From positions 1 through 34,723 of the forward strand of contig CAMDCZ010000020.1 of NCBI GenBank assembly GCA_945890735.1: a stretch of 34,723 nt of DNA, written 5' to 3'. A program made the position numbers and the translations under genes. Below, in pieces: positions 9,398 through 17,218 of this stretch; positions within the stretch are counted from its first letter, which is position 1; the number at the start of each line of letters is the position of its first letter. This DNA comes from Bordetella parapertussis (GTDB lineage: Bacteria > Pseudomonadota > Gammaproteobacteria > Burkholderiales > Burkholderiaceae_C). The notes beneath the pieces are model-generated. The model was not told the origin of the DNA. It saw nothing but the letters and a program-made list of their open reading frames with translations, and did no database searches.

Positions 9398-10308
9398 TGT
9401 GTTGCTCCTACAGTCAACATGGGAACTTGTCTCAGCGCAAACGCGCTGACCATCATGCCGGCGACCAGCAAAGGCACACCAAAGGCACTCAAACGCAAGG
9501 CTTTCGCCACCGGGTCTTTCATGAAACGGGTCATCAGCGGCACCTGCGCGTATACCAGCAGCAGCACCGCGGTGGCATGCGCGGTCTGGTGCCAAGACAG
9601 CAGCAGCGCGACCACCACAAATTGGGGCAAGAGCATGACCCAACAGGCGGTGCCTGCGGCGCGTTTGACCCCGAGTTGCACCGGCAGGGACCACACGCCC
9701 ATTTGGCGGTCGCCTTCGATGGCTTTGAAATCGTTCAAGGTCATGATCCCGTGCGCGGCCACGCTGTAGAGAAAGGCCAGCAGCAAGATGCGGCCCTCAG
9801 GCAATGCGCCGCCTAACACCACGGCCGCACCGGTGACCCAGGCCAGCCCCTCGTAGCTCAACCCGCAGGCTGCGTTGCCCAGCCAGCCATCGCGCTTGAA
9901 GCGAAAAGGCGGTGCGCTGTAGCCCCAGGCCAACAGCAAACCCAGGACCGTGGCTTTGAAAGCCCATTCACCCAAAGGCCAGGCCCACAGCAAGGAGAGC
10001 GCAGTCCAGGCAATCGCGATGTACAAGCCCCAACGACCTGGGATGCGCCCTGACGGAATGGGACGCTGCGGCTCGTTGATCGCGTCGACATGGCGGTCAA
10101 ACCAATCGTTGACTGCTTGGCTGCTGGCACAGACCAGGGGGCCGGCCAACAGTATGCCCATGAGCAACAACATGCCGTTGTCTGCCAAAGACTGTCCAGA
10201 AGAGACCGCACCACAAGCGAACGCCCACATCGGCGGAAACCAGGTGACCGGTTTGAGCAACTCTACAACAGCTGAGAATTTGGGAAGGGGCATCTTCCCA
10301 TTTTTCAT
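9394..10308 (-). CDS. bchG: Bacteriochlorophyll synthase (BchG), UbiA prenyltransferase
   Basis: BchG is an integral-membrane prenyltransferase that esterifies bacteriochlorophyllide a with geranylgeranyl (or phytyl) diphosphate. The 304-residue reading from the ATG at 10308 shows ELLKPVTWFPPMWAFACG near the N terminus and the Asp-rich catalytic motif NDWFDRHVDAINEPQRPIPSG, written as NDWFDRHVD (67-75) plus AINEP. It also has the second Asp motif DFKAIEGDRQMG and about eight hydrophobic helices. The start is uncertain: ATG 10308 and ATG 10293 both lack a good ribosome site, and a PpsR-type box lies at 10323-10340. Its stop overlaps the bchP start, so the last two tail-modifying steps are coupled. 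Confidence 0.93.
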   Translation of the reverse strand: MKNGKMPLPKFSAVVELLKPVTWFPPMWAFACGAVSSGQSLADNGMLLLMGILLAGPLVCASSQAVNDWFDRHVDAINEPQRPIPSGRIPGRWGLYIAIAWTALSLLWAWPLGEWAFKATVLGLLLAWGYSAPPFRFKRDGWLGNAACGLSYEGLAWVTGAAVVLGGALPEGRILLLAFLYSVAAHGIMTLNDFKAIEGDRQMGVWSLPVQLGVKRAAGTACWVMLLPQFVVVALLLSWHQTAHATAVLLLVYAQVPLMTRFMKDPVAKALRLSAFGVPLLVAGMMVSAFALRQVPMLTVGATQ

Positions 10309-10322
10309 TTGACAAGCTGGGT

Positions 10323-10340
10323 TGTCAATCAAAGTTGACG
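10323..10340. promoter_or_regulatory. Near-consensus PpsR-type operator between ppsR and bchG
   Basis: TGTCAATCAAAGTTGACG matches TGT-N12-ACA except for the last base. On the minus strand the TGT half reads TTGACA as a -35, but 17 nt further the -10 would be AAAAAT, a poor match that would leave almost no leader before bchG. It may give bchGP its own PpsR-controlled promoter, separate from ppsR read-through. Confidence 0.5.
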
Positions 10341-10361
10341 CTTTTTTGTTGCGTCTAGGGT

Positions 10362-11753
10362 TTACTCTGAGTCGCCGTCAGCCACCATGCCATAGCGGTG
10401 CAGCTTGACATACAAACTTTGTCTGGACAAGCCAAGCATTTCTGCGGCCGAGGCCCGGTTGTTGTGGGTGAGTTCCAGCGCGGCTTGGATACACATGCGC
10501 TCGATCATGGTACTGGTCTCGCCCACGATTTCCTTCATCGGCATGCGGCCGACCAACTGCGAGAGCTGGGCGACCGAATCGACCATGCCGCTGCCTGGCA
10601 AGCTGTCGGCACGGCCACGACCCATCTGTGCGTCACGGAAAAAGAAACCATAGGTCGGTTGATCACCGGTCAGAGTGACCGCGGCCACGTCCACCGCCAT
10701 CAACACGCCCACGGTCGAGCGCAGCTCGGTGGCAAAACCACGAACAGTGCGCGATTGGCGCAAATTGTTGAGCAACACACCCATGTCAACGGCACCGCGG
10801 GCCAACCAGTCTTCGAGGTTGCGATCTGCCAACTGGCCGTGCGAGGCGACGCCAGCCATGCTGCAAAACTCGGGATTGCTGGCCAAAATGACCCCAAGGC
10901 GATCGGCCACGACAAAGCCAATCGGAGCGTTGTCCAGTGCTTGTTTGAACCAGTCGCTGGTGTGGGCGTGGAGGCCAACCGCTGGGCTGTGGCCCACGCT
11001 TTGCAAGCGCAACAAAAACAAGGGCCCGCCCTCTTGGACAAAAACCGTTGCATGCAACTGCGCGTCTTGAGCGCTCTTGAAGGGCCGCACCCGAGCGGTT
11101 TCCATGCGGCCAGCGTTTTGTGTGGCTTGCAGCAGCTTGTCCAGCATGTCTTTGGCAGCGGGCTCAAAACACTGGGCGATGTCGGTGCCGGCCAAGCGTC
11201 GAACCGCGTCCTTGAAGAACAACTGCGCTGCCTGGTTGGCTTCGATGATGCGGCGTTGTGCCACATCCACCACCAACATCGGCTCAGAAACCGTCTCGAA
11301 CAGGAGGCGGTAACGCGCCTCCATGTGGCGCAAGCGCAGGTAGTCGCGCTCCATGGACTGGTGGGCGTCCACCAAACGTTGCTGCATCTGGGACACCGCG
11401 CTCAGATCACGACCAAACATCCAGCAACTGCCGGGCTGGTTCGGATTGAGCACGCAATTGACCTGCAAGGGAATGTCTTGGCCGCTGGGGCTCGACAGGT
11501 TGATATGGCGCCATTGCCCGGTTTCACCCTGCTGTATTTGCGCGAGCAGACGCTTGACCTTGTCCTGGCTGTCCAAGGTGGTGAAAGACATCAAATTGCG
11601 ACCTGTCCAGGAAGGCAATTCCAAGCGCTGGAGCTCTTTGCCGAAGACCTGTAAGTCCAGGATGTCACCTTCACCATTGAGCACAAACACAACGTCAGAC
11701 AGGGTTGCAAACAACCTTTCTGATTCAGCAGGTGCCAGGGCAGGAATATTCAC
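10362..11753 (-). CDS. ppsR: Transcriptional regulator PpsR (CrtJ)
   Basis: PpsR represses bch, crt and puc genes under oxygen or light by binding TGT-N12-ACA palindromes. The 463-residue protein has the expected order: an N-terminal PAS (about 10-115), a Q-rich helical linker (118-145, MQQRLVDAHQSME), PAS1 (about 147-255), PAS2 (about 267-380) and a Fis-type helix-turn-helix at the C terminus (ASAAEMLGLSRQSLYVKLHR, 434-452). Cys421 sits at the start of the DNA-binding domain, where Rhodobacter has its redox-active C420/C424. No cysteine lies near the place of the partner C249/C251. The start is GTG at 11753 with no strong ribosome site. Cognate boxes occur upstream of bchH, bchF, ppaA and bchG. 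Confidence 0.95.
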   Translation of the reverse strand: MNIPALAPAESERLFATLSDVVFVLNGEGDILDLQVFGKELQRLELPSWTGRNLMSFTTLDSQDKVKRLLAQIQQGETGQWRHINLSSPSGQDIPLQVNCVLNPNQPGSCWMFGRDLSAVSQMQQRLVDAHQSMERDYLRLRHMEARYRLLFETVSEPMLVVDVAQRRIIEANQAAQLFFKDAVRRLAGTDIAQCFEPAAKDMLDKLLQATQNAGRMETARVRPFKSAQDAQLHATVFVQEGGPLFLLRLQSVGHSPAVGLHAHTSDWFKQALDNAPIGFVVADRLGVILASNPEFCSMAGVASHGQLADRNLEDWLARGAVDMGVLLNNLRQSRTVRGFATELRSTVGVLMAVDVAAVTLTGDQPTYGFFFRDAQMGRGRADSLPGSGMVDSVAQLSQLVGRMPMKEIVGETSTMIERMCIQAALELTHNNRASAAEMLGLSRQSLYVKLHRYGMVADGDSE

Positions 11754-11758
11754 GTTGA

Positions 11759-11773
11759 TTTAGACAATCTAAA
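11759..11773. promoter_or_regulatory. Perfect inverted repeat just upstream of ppsR
   Basis: TTTAGACAATCTAAA is a perfect 6-3-6 inverted repeat beginning 6 nt upstream of the ppsR GTG. It is not a PpsR box (no TGT-N12-ACA). It could be an operator or a small mRNA hairpin over the ribosome-binding region, which would explain the missing Shine-Dalgarno site. The rest of the 11754-11880 gap between ppaA and ppsR is AT-rich and shows no terminator I can recognise. Confidence 0.35.
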
Positions 11774-11880
11774 AGATAAAACGGATGGACGGCATGAGAA
11801 CCACTAGAAAACCATTGAAAAACAAGCTCCAAGATTCTATGCGTCAAACACATGCATATTTTGTCCAAGGCAGAACTTGT

Positions 11881-12678
11881 TCAAGCCCGTTGTTTTTGTG
11901 TCATGGGTTGCGCCGCTTGAACCAGTGCAAGTGCTTTGACATGTGCCTCATCGGCATGAAAGCAGGCCATGTCTGCCCCCAAGACAGTCGCCAATTGGGG
12001 CTCAAAGCGCAGGGCCGGCCCGCCCACCATCACCCACATGGACCGGTTGCGGGCCTGCTGGCGCAGAGAAACGATCAGCTGGCGCAGCTTGTCGAATTGG
12101 CGCTGATCGGACACCGAGATGCCCAGCAAGTCCACCCACTCAGCGCGAACCACGCTGTGCAAATCTTCGCCAGACGCGCTGGCGGGACTCAGCAGCTGCC
12201 AGCCATAGCGCCTGAAATACTGTGACAGGATCAACAAACCCAAGGAGTGGTGGGCGCCCGGGGTGTTGACCAACAACGCCTGGTGGCCCCGCGCGGCTTG
12301 CTTGGCCGGGCCATGCAGGACAAATTCAGCGCTCAAGGCGTGCACCAGTTTTTCAAGGTGAAAGCTGGCTTGGGTGACATCGACGAAATCGATCCGGTCA
12401 TCCGCCCACCAGTCATGGAACAACCGCGCGGCATTGGGAATCGCCCCCACCATCAGGCTTTCGATGCCCAGGCCCTGGGCCAAAAAACGCCGCGCGCAGG
12501 CCTCGGCAACCCCGATGTCGGTTGACAAGCAAGCCTGCGCCAGGGCCTCGCATTGGGCGGGCGTGAAGTCGTTGGCATGCACCATGCCACCGGCTTGTCC
12601 CAGCAATTGAGGGATGACATGCGTTGACAGGGTTTCTTGCAGGGGTCTTTTGATGTCGGCGGTGGAAATCAATTCCAT
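11881..12678 (-). CDS. ppaA: B12-binding regulator PpaA/AerR
   Basis: PpaA/AerR proteins bind hydroxycobalamin through a SCHIC-type domain and antagonise PpsR/CrtJ in response to light and redox. This 265-residue product has an N-terminal helical region and a C-terminal B12-like Rossmann fold. The latter starts LVNTPGAHHSLGLLILSQYF, in which His144 sits in the HxLG position of the B12-binding signature, and continues with LLGISVSDQ and VMVGGPAL. The ATG at 12678 (AGAGG 4 nt upstream) was preferred over upstream in-frame codons that run into the operator region. It is transcribed ahead of ppsR, with 127 nt between, and is divergent from bchF. Confidence 0.87.
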   Translation of the reverse strand: MELISTADIKRPLQETLSTHVIPQLLGQAGGMVHANDFTPAQCEALAQACLSTDIGVAEACARRFLAQGLGIESLMVGAIPNAARLFHDWWADDRIDFVDVTQASFHLEKLVHALSAEFVLHGPAKQAARGHQALLVNTPGAHHSLGLLILSQYFRRYGWQLLSPASASGEDLHSVVRAEWVDLLGISVSDQRQFDKLRQLIVSLRQQARNRSMWVMVGGPALRFEPQLATVLGADMACFHADEAHVKALALVQAAQPMTQKQRA

Positions 12679-12729
12679 GAGACCTCTTTTTCCAAGCTTG
12701 GGCCAAATTGGTTGAATATGCCGCATAAG

Positions 12730-12747
12730 TGTCATTGTTTTTAGACA
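12730..12747. promoter_or_regulatory. PpsR/CrtJ-type operator, ppaA side of the ppaA-bchF region
   Basis: TGTCATTGTTTTTAGACA is a perfect TGT-N12-ACA match, and the symmetry extends outward (AAGTGTC...GACACTT, 12728-12750). It is 52 nt upstream of the ppaA ATG. The centre-to-centre distance to the second box (12791-12808) is 61 bp, close to six helical turns, so paired binding is plausible. Confidence 0.75.
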
Positions 12748-12790
12748 CTTAACACCTAGGGAAAACACTAGGACTGTCAGCTTTAAATAA

Positions 12791-12808
12791 CGTCAATTTA
12801 AGTTGACA
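12791..12808. promoter_or_regulatory. Near-consensus PpsR-type operator, bchF side
   Basis: CGTCAATTTAAGTTGACA departs from TGT-N12-ACA only at its first base and keeps the GTCAA...TTGAC symmetry. An additional weak half-matching stretch, TGTCAGCTTTAAATAACG (12775-12792), abuts it. The right half contains the TTGACA that I assign as the bchF -35. Confidence 0.65.
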
Positions 12809-12831
12809 CTCTGGTCCTGAGTCTCTAAAGT
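12803..12831 (+). promoter_or_regulatory. Candidate sigma-70 type promoter for the bchF operon
   Basis: TTGACA (12803-12808) is followed after exactly 17 nt by TAAAGT (12826-12831), which matches TATAAT at four of six positions. The bchF ATG is 28 nt downstream. The -35 lies inside the PpsR-type box, so repression by occlusion is expected. No other promoter is evident before crtB, so this may drive the whole 13-gene run. Confidence 0.55.
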
Positions 12832-12859
12832 TGATTCACGCCCAAAGCCCACCCTTGCC

Positions 12860-13369
12860 ATGACCGACACCTCTTCCAACCCTATCAGTGCAGGCCTGTA
12901 CACGGCCGAGGAACGCGCCCGCCGAGACGCGACCATCTGGACACCGGTTCAGGGGTTTTTGGCGGCTTTTCAGTTCATGGTGTTTGCCGTCAGTGTCTGC
13001 TTGATCACCCGTTACATGGTGACCGGCAACGGCGAACAGTTGGCCGTTTGGTCGGTGGTTTTCAAGACCTTGGTCCTCTACACCATCATGGTCACGGGAT
13101 CGATCTGGGAAAAAGTGGTTTTTGACAAGTGGTTGTTTGCCAAGTCTTTTTTCTGGGAAGACGTGTTCAGCTTCCTGGTGCTGGGTTTGCACACTGCCTA
13201 TTTATGGGCCGTCTACACCGGCAGCATGGGTACCCGTGATCAACTCTGGTTGGCCCTGGCCGCCTATGCCGCCTACGCCATCAACGCTGGGCAATTTTTG
13301 TTGAAACTCAAAGCGGCACGGCGCCAAGAACGGGCGACGCTGGCGATGCACCAAGGGGTGGCCGCATGA
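12860..13369 (+). CDS. bchF: 3-vinyl bacteriochlorophyllide hydratase (BchF)
   Basis: BchF hydrates the 3-vinyl group of chlorophyllide a to 3-hydroxyethyl on the way to bacteriochlorophyll a. The 169-residue length is typical. The protein has three or four hydrophobic helices and the family segments YTAEERARRDATIWTPVQ and GSIWEKVVFDKWLFAKSFFW (65-100 region), as well as WEDVFSFLVLGLHTAYL. It heads the large right-pointing operon, and its stop overlaps the bchN ATG (ATGA). Confidence 0.94.
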   Translation: MTDTSSNPISAGLYTAEERARRDATIWTPVQGFLAAFQFMVFAVSVCLITRYMVTGNGEQLAVWSVVFKTLVLYTIMVTGSIWEKVVFDKWLFAKSFFWEDVFSFLVLGLHTAYLWAVYTGSMGTRDQLWLALAAYAAYAINAGQFLLKLKAARRQERATLAMHQGVAA

Positions 13370-14655
13370 GCCCAGTGATCCCTATCCGGGCCGAAGCCTT
13401 GGGTTGTGAACCCCAGCACCAAATCCATACCGAACGGGGTCAGCGCGAGGTCTTTTGCGGCTTGACTGGGATCATTTGGTTGCACCGCAAAATCCAAGAT
13501 GCGTTCTTTCTGGTGGTGGGTTCGCGCACCTGTGCCCACCTGATTCAGTCTGCCGCTGGCGTGATGATTTTTGCCGAGCCTCGGTTTGGCACGGCCATCA
13601 TCGACGAACGCGATTTGGCCGGTTTGTCAGATGCCAATGATGAGCTTGACAAAGTGGTGGACAAATTGCTTTCGCGCCGCCCAGACATCCGCACCTTGTT
13701 TTTGGTGGGCTCCTGCCCCTCAGAGGTGATCAAGCTCGATTTGTCGCGTGCAGCCGAGCGCCTGAGCCGCCAGCACAACCCCCAGGTGCGGGTGCTCAAT
13801 TACTCAGGCAGTGGTATTGAGACCACTTTCACCCAAGGTGAAGACGCCTGTTTGAACGCCATGGTGCCGGTGCTACCGACCCTGCCCAGCCAAAGCCCCA
13901 AGCGCTTGCTGGTGGTGGGCACACTCGCCGACATCGTGGAAGACCAATTGCGGCGCTTACTCTCGGACATGGGCATCCAGGCGGTTGACTTCTTTCCACC
14001 ACGCAACAGCCAGGCGCTGCCCGAGGTGGGGCATGACACGGTGTACTTGTTGGCTCAACCCTTTTTGGCCGACACCAGTTTGGCGCTTGAGGCACGTGGC
14101 GCGCAGCGCCTGCCCGCACCTTTTCCCTTGGGCATTGAAGGCACCACCGCTTGGTTGCAAGCCGCGGCCACGGCTTTTGGCATTGCGGCGCACACCTTCG
14201 CCCAAGTCATCAGCGCACCACGCCAACGCGCCGAAGCCGCGCTGGCGCGTCAACGCCCATTGCTGGAGGGCAAAAAAATCTTTTTCTTTCCCGACTCCCA
14301 GCTCGAAATTCCGTTGGCGCGGTTTTTGAGTCGCGAACTCGGCATGGTCTTGGGTGAAATCGGCACGCCGTATTTGCACCGCAAATTGATGGCCCAGGAG
14401 CTGGCACTGTTGCCCGCTGGCAGCCGCATCACCGAAGGCCAGCATGTCGAGAACCAGCTCGAGCGCTGTCACGCCGAAACCCCAGACCTGGTGGTGTGTG
14501 GCTTGGGGCTGGCCAACCCGCTCGAAGCCCAAGGCCTGACCACCAAGTGGGCCATCGAACTCGTCTTCACACCGATACAAGGGTTTGAGCAAGCGGCCGA
14601 TTTGGCCGAATTGTTCAGCCGCCCTTTGCGTCGTCGAACCAAACTCGCGGCATAA
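13366..14655 (+). CDS. bchN: Light-independent protochlorophyllide reductase subunit N (BchN)
   Basis: BchN with BchB forms the NB-protein of dark-operative protochlorophyllide reductase (DPOR), a nitrogenase-like enzyme that stereospecifically reduces ring D. The 429-residue protein has the three cysteines expected to ligate the [4Fe-4S] NB cluster: Cys31 (VFCGLTG), Cys56 (SRTCAHL) and Cys117 (VGSCPSEVI). These correspond to C26, C51 and C112 of Rhodobacter BchN. The fourth ligand is Asp36 of BchB. It overlaps bchF by 4 nt and is followed by bchB after 9 nt. Confidence 0.96.
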   Translation: MSPVIPIRAEALGCEPQHQIHTERGQREVFCGLTGIIWLHRKIQDAFFLVVGSRTCAHLIQSAAGVMIFAEPRFGTAIIDERDLAGLSDANDELDKVVDKLLSRRPDIRTLFLVGSCPSEVIKLDLSRAAERLSRQHNPQVRVLNYSGSGIETTFTQGEDACLNAMVPVLPTLPSQSPKRLLVVGTLADIVEDQLRRLLSDMGIQAVDFFPPRNSQALPEVGHDTVYLLAQPFLADTSLALEARGAQRLPAPFPLGIEGTTAWLQAAATAFGIAAHTFAQVISAPRQRAEAALARQRPLLEGKKIFFFPDSQLEIPLARFLSRELGMVLGEIGTPYLHRKLMAQELALLPAGSRITEGQHVENQLERCHAETPDLVVCGLGLANPLEAQGLTTKWAIELVFTPIQGFEQAADLAELFSRPLRRRTKLAA

Positions 14656-14664
14656 AGGCAGACC

Positions 14665-16281
14665 ATGCAACTCACGCTCTGGACCTACGAAGGACCGCCC
14701 CATGTGGGTGCGATTCGCGTGGCCACCGCCATGACCGATGTGCACTATGTCTTGCATGCGCCGCAGGGTGACACGTATGCCGATTTGCTGTTCACCATGA
14801 TTGAGCGCCTGCCGCGGCGCCCACCGGTGACCTACACCACCTTCCAAGCGCGCGACCTCGGGGGTGACACCGCCGAGTTGTTCAAGGAAGCCGCACGCGA
14901 TGCCCACAACCGCTTCCAACCCAACGCGATGTTGGTGGGTGCTTCCTGCACTGCCGAACTGATCCAAGACGACCCCGGTGGTTTGGCACTCGCCCTGAAT
15001 TTACCCATTCCTGTGGTGCCCCTGGAACTGCCCGCCTACCAGCGCAAAGAAAACTGGGGGGCATCAGAAACCTTCTACCACTTGGTGCGTGCCTTGGTGC
15101 CTGCGGGCCACCAACGCAGCCCGATGGCGGGTCGCCAGCCCACCTGCAACATCCTGGGGCCCACCGCATTGGGTTTCCGTCACCGCGACGACATCAAAGA
15201 AATCCGTGGCCTGTTGCAAGACCTGGGCATCCAGGTCAACGTGGTCGCCCCGCTCAACGCCAGCGTGGCCGATGTGCGCCGCTTGGCACAAGCCGATTTC
15301 AACGTGGTGCTCTACCCCGAGTTGGCCCGCACCACCGCGCAGTGGCTGGAGCGCAGTTGTGACCAGCCTTTCACCCAGTGCATTCCTTATGGTGTCAACG
15401 GCACCCTGGACTTCATCCAAGAGGTGCGTCAACTCGCGGGCTTGGGTGACAGCACGCAAATCCTGGCGGATTACCGCCAAGCCTCCAACGCCCGCTGGTA
15501 TGCGAAATCGGTCGATTCCACCTACCTCACTGGCAAGCGCGTCTTTGTCTTTGGCGACGCCACCCACGCGATCGCTGCCGCCCGCGTGGCCCACCAAGAG
15601 ATGGGTTTCGAGGTGGTGGGCCTGGGCACCTACAGCCGCGAATTCGCACGCGAGGTGCGCGAGGCCGCCAAGTTGTACGGCATCGAAGCCTTGATCACCG
15701 ACGATTACCTTGAGGTCGAAGACCAGGTCAAGGCCTTGCAACCCGAGTTGCTGCTGGGCACGCAAATGGAGCGGCACATCGCCAAGCGTTTGGGCGTTCC
15801 TTGCACCATGATTTCCGCGCCCATGCATGTGCAAGATTTCCCCGCACGCTATGCGCCGCAAATGGGCTTGGAGGGCGCCAATGTCTTGTTTGACACCTGG
15901 GTGCATCCGCTGATGATGGGCCTGGAAGAACACTTGCTCGGCATGTTCCGCGAAGACTTCGAGTTCCACGATGGTGCAGCCCCCTCGCACCTGGGTTCAG
16001 GGCATGCCGCCGTCAGTGCCGCGCCTGCCGCGCCGGGCCCGGTGAGCCAGCCCAGCGCGCATCCCCTCTTGGTCGCTGGCGAGACCGTCACGGCCGGCGC
16101 CGACACCCCTGCAAGCAACGAAAGCAGCTGGGCCCCGGAAGCCGAGAAAGAACTGAAAAAAATCCCGTTTTTTGTGCGCGGCAAAGCCCGTCGCAACACC
16201 GAAATTTTTGCCCGTGAACGTGGCGTCTCGCGCATCACGGTGGAAACCATGTACGAAGCCAAGGCTCATTTCAGCCGCTGA
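14665..16281 (+). CDS. bchB: Light-independent protochlorophyllide reductase subunit B (BchB)
   Basis: BchB is the second NB-protein subunit of DPOR. The 538-residue product starts MQLTLWTYEGPPHVGAIRVA and has Asp36 (PQGDTYADL), the unusual aspartate ligand of the [4Fe-4S] cluster. Asp274-type catalytic and substrate regions lie in the central nitrogenase-like fold, with the typical C-terminal KIPFFVRGKARRNTEIFARE domain. Between the core and that domain, at about residues 435-495, is an Ala/Pro/Ser-rich linker that looks disordered and accounts for the slightly long size (family about 510-540). bchL follows after 21 nt. Confidence 0.95.
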   Translation: MQLTLWTYEGPPHVGAIRVATAMTDVHYVLHAPQGDTYADLLFTMIERLPRRPPVTYTTFQARDLGGDTAELFKEAARDAHNRFQPNAMLVGASCTAELIQDDPGGLALALNLPIPVVPLELPAYQRKENWGASETFYHLVRALVPAGHQRSPMAGRQPTCNILGPTALGFRHRDDIKEIRGLLQDLGIQVNVVAPLNASVADVRRLAQADFNVVLYPELARTTAQWLERSCDQPFTQCIPYGVNGTLDFIQEVRQLAGLGDSTQILADYRQASNARWYAKSVDSTYLTGKRVFVFGDATHAIAAARVAHQEMGFEVVGLGTYSREFAREVREAAKLYGIEALITDDYLEVEDQVKALQPELLLGTQMERHIAKRLGVPCTMISAPMHVQDFPARYAPQMGLEGANVLFDTWVHPLMMGLEEHLLGMFREDFEFHDGAAPSHLGSGHAAVSAAPAAPGPVSQPSAHPLLVAGETVTAGADTPASNESSWAPEAEKELKKIPFFVRGKARRNTEIFARERGVSRITVETMYEAKAHFSR

Positions 16282-16302
16282 AGTCCCACTGGAGTCAAGT
16301 CA

Positions 16303-17217
16303 ATGAGTGAAACAGCCACCATATCCGTCAACGACATCAAACGCGGTCCCCGCCCACCCGATGGGGAAGGCAGCGTGCAGGTGCAACAAGACCCGATGGT
16401 CAAGATCGGCAATGCCAAGGTCTTTGCCATTTATGGCAAGGGCGGCATTGGCAAAAGCACCACCTCTTCCAACCTGTCGGTTGCTTTCAGCAAGCTGGGT
16501 AAACGGGTGCTGCAAATCGGTTGTGACCCGAAGCACGACTCCACCTTCACACTCACCAAAAAACTCATGCCCACGGTGATTGACGCCTTGGAGACCGTGG
16601 ACTTCCATGCCGAAGAGTTGCGCTTGGAAGACTTTGTGTTCAAGGGCTACAACGGTGTGATGTGCGTGGAAGCCGGTGGCCCGCCTGCAGGTACTGGTTG
16701 CGGCGGCTATGTGGTCGGTCAGACCGTCAAGCTGCTCAAAGAGCACCATTTGCTGGAAGACACCGATGTGGTGATTTTCGATGTGCTGGGCGACGTGGTC
16801 TGCGGCGGTTTTGCCGCGCCCCTGCAACACGCCGACCGCGCCCTGATCGTCACCGCCAACGACTTCGACTCGATCTTCGCGATGAACCGCATCGTGCAAG
16901 CCATCGGTGCCAAGTCCAAAAACTACAACGTGCGGTTGGGCGGTGTGATCGTCAACCGCAGTGATGCGACAGACCAGGTGGACAAGTTCAACGCGGTCAC
17001 GGGTCTGAAAAACATGGCGCACTTCCCCATGCTCGACGAGATCCGCAAAAGCCGTTTGCAAAAGTGCACCTTGTTCGAGCTCGAAGCCACCCCAGCGGTC
17101 AAAGCGGTGCAAGACGAGTACATGCGCTTGGCCGCGGCCTTGTGGGCGGGCACCGATCCGCTGCCATCGATTCCGATGAAAGACCGGGACATTTTCGATT
17201 TATTGGGATTTGACTGA
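16303..17217 (+). CDS. bchL: DPOR ATP-binding iron-sulfur protein (BchL)
   Basis: BchL is the NifH-like homodimeric reductase that hydrolyses ATP and passes electrons to BchNB. The 304-residue protein shows the P-loop YGKGGIGKSTT (44-54), the switch region QIGCDPKHDSTFTL, and the two intersubunit [4Fe-4S] ligands Cys133 (GTGCGGY) and Cys167 (DVVCGGF). It is a BchL rather than a BchX by sequence and by position after bchNB. GGAG lies 8 nt before the ATG. Confidence 0.97.
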   Translation: MSETATISVNDIKRGPRPPDGEGSVQVQQDPMVKIGNAKVFAIYGKGGIGKSTTSSNLSVAFSKLGKRVLQIGCDPKHDSTFTLTKKLMPTVIDALETVDFHAEELRLEDFVFKGYNGVMCVEAGGPPAGTGCGGYVVGQTVKLLKEHHLLEDTDVVIFDVLGDVVCGGFAAPLQHADRALIVTANDFDSIFAMNRIVQAIGAKSKNYNVRLGGVIVNRSDATDQVDKFNAVTGLKNMAHFPMLDEIRKSRLQKCTLFELEATPAVKAVQDEYMRLAAALWAGTDPLPSIPMKDRDIFDLLGFD

Positions 17218-17218
17218 G

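Noticed and set aside
8141..9769. A 542-codon open frame on the plus strand opposite bchP and bchG
   Set aside because: It is antisense to two well-recognised genes, is His/Gln/Ala-rich as GC-rich shadow frames are, and has no family signature.
10337..10355. Stem GACGC...GCGTC with a T-rich loop downstream of ppsR, as a terminator
   Set aside because: The stem is only 5 bp, the T-run is in the loop and, read on the minus strand, no T-run follows the stem.
10398..11654. A 418-codon plus-strand frame opposite ppsR
   Set aside because: Its codon phase mirrors ppsR; no domain is recognisable and it lacks a ribosome site.
16000..16160. Ala/Pro/Ser-rich stretch in bchB as a frameshift or insertion
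   Set aside because: The frame stays open into the conserved C-terminal domain, and a variable linker at this place is normal for BchB.
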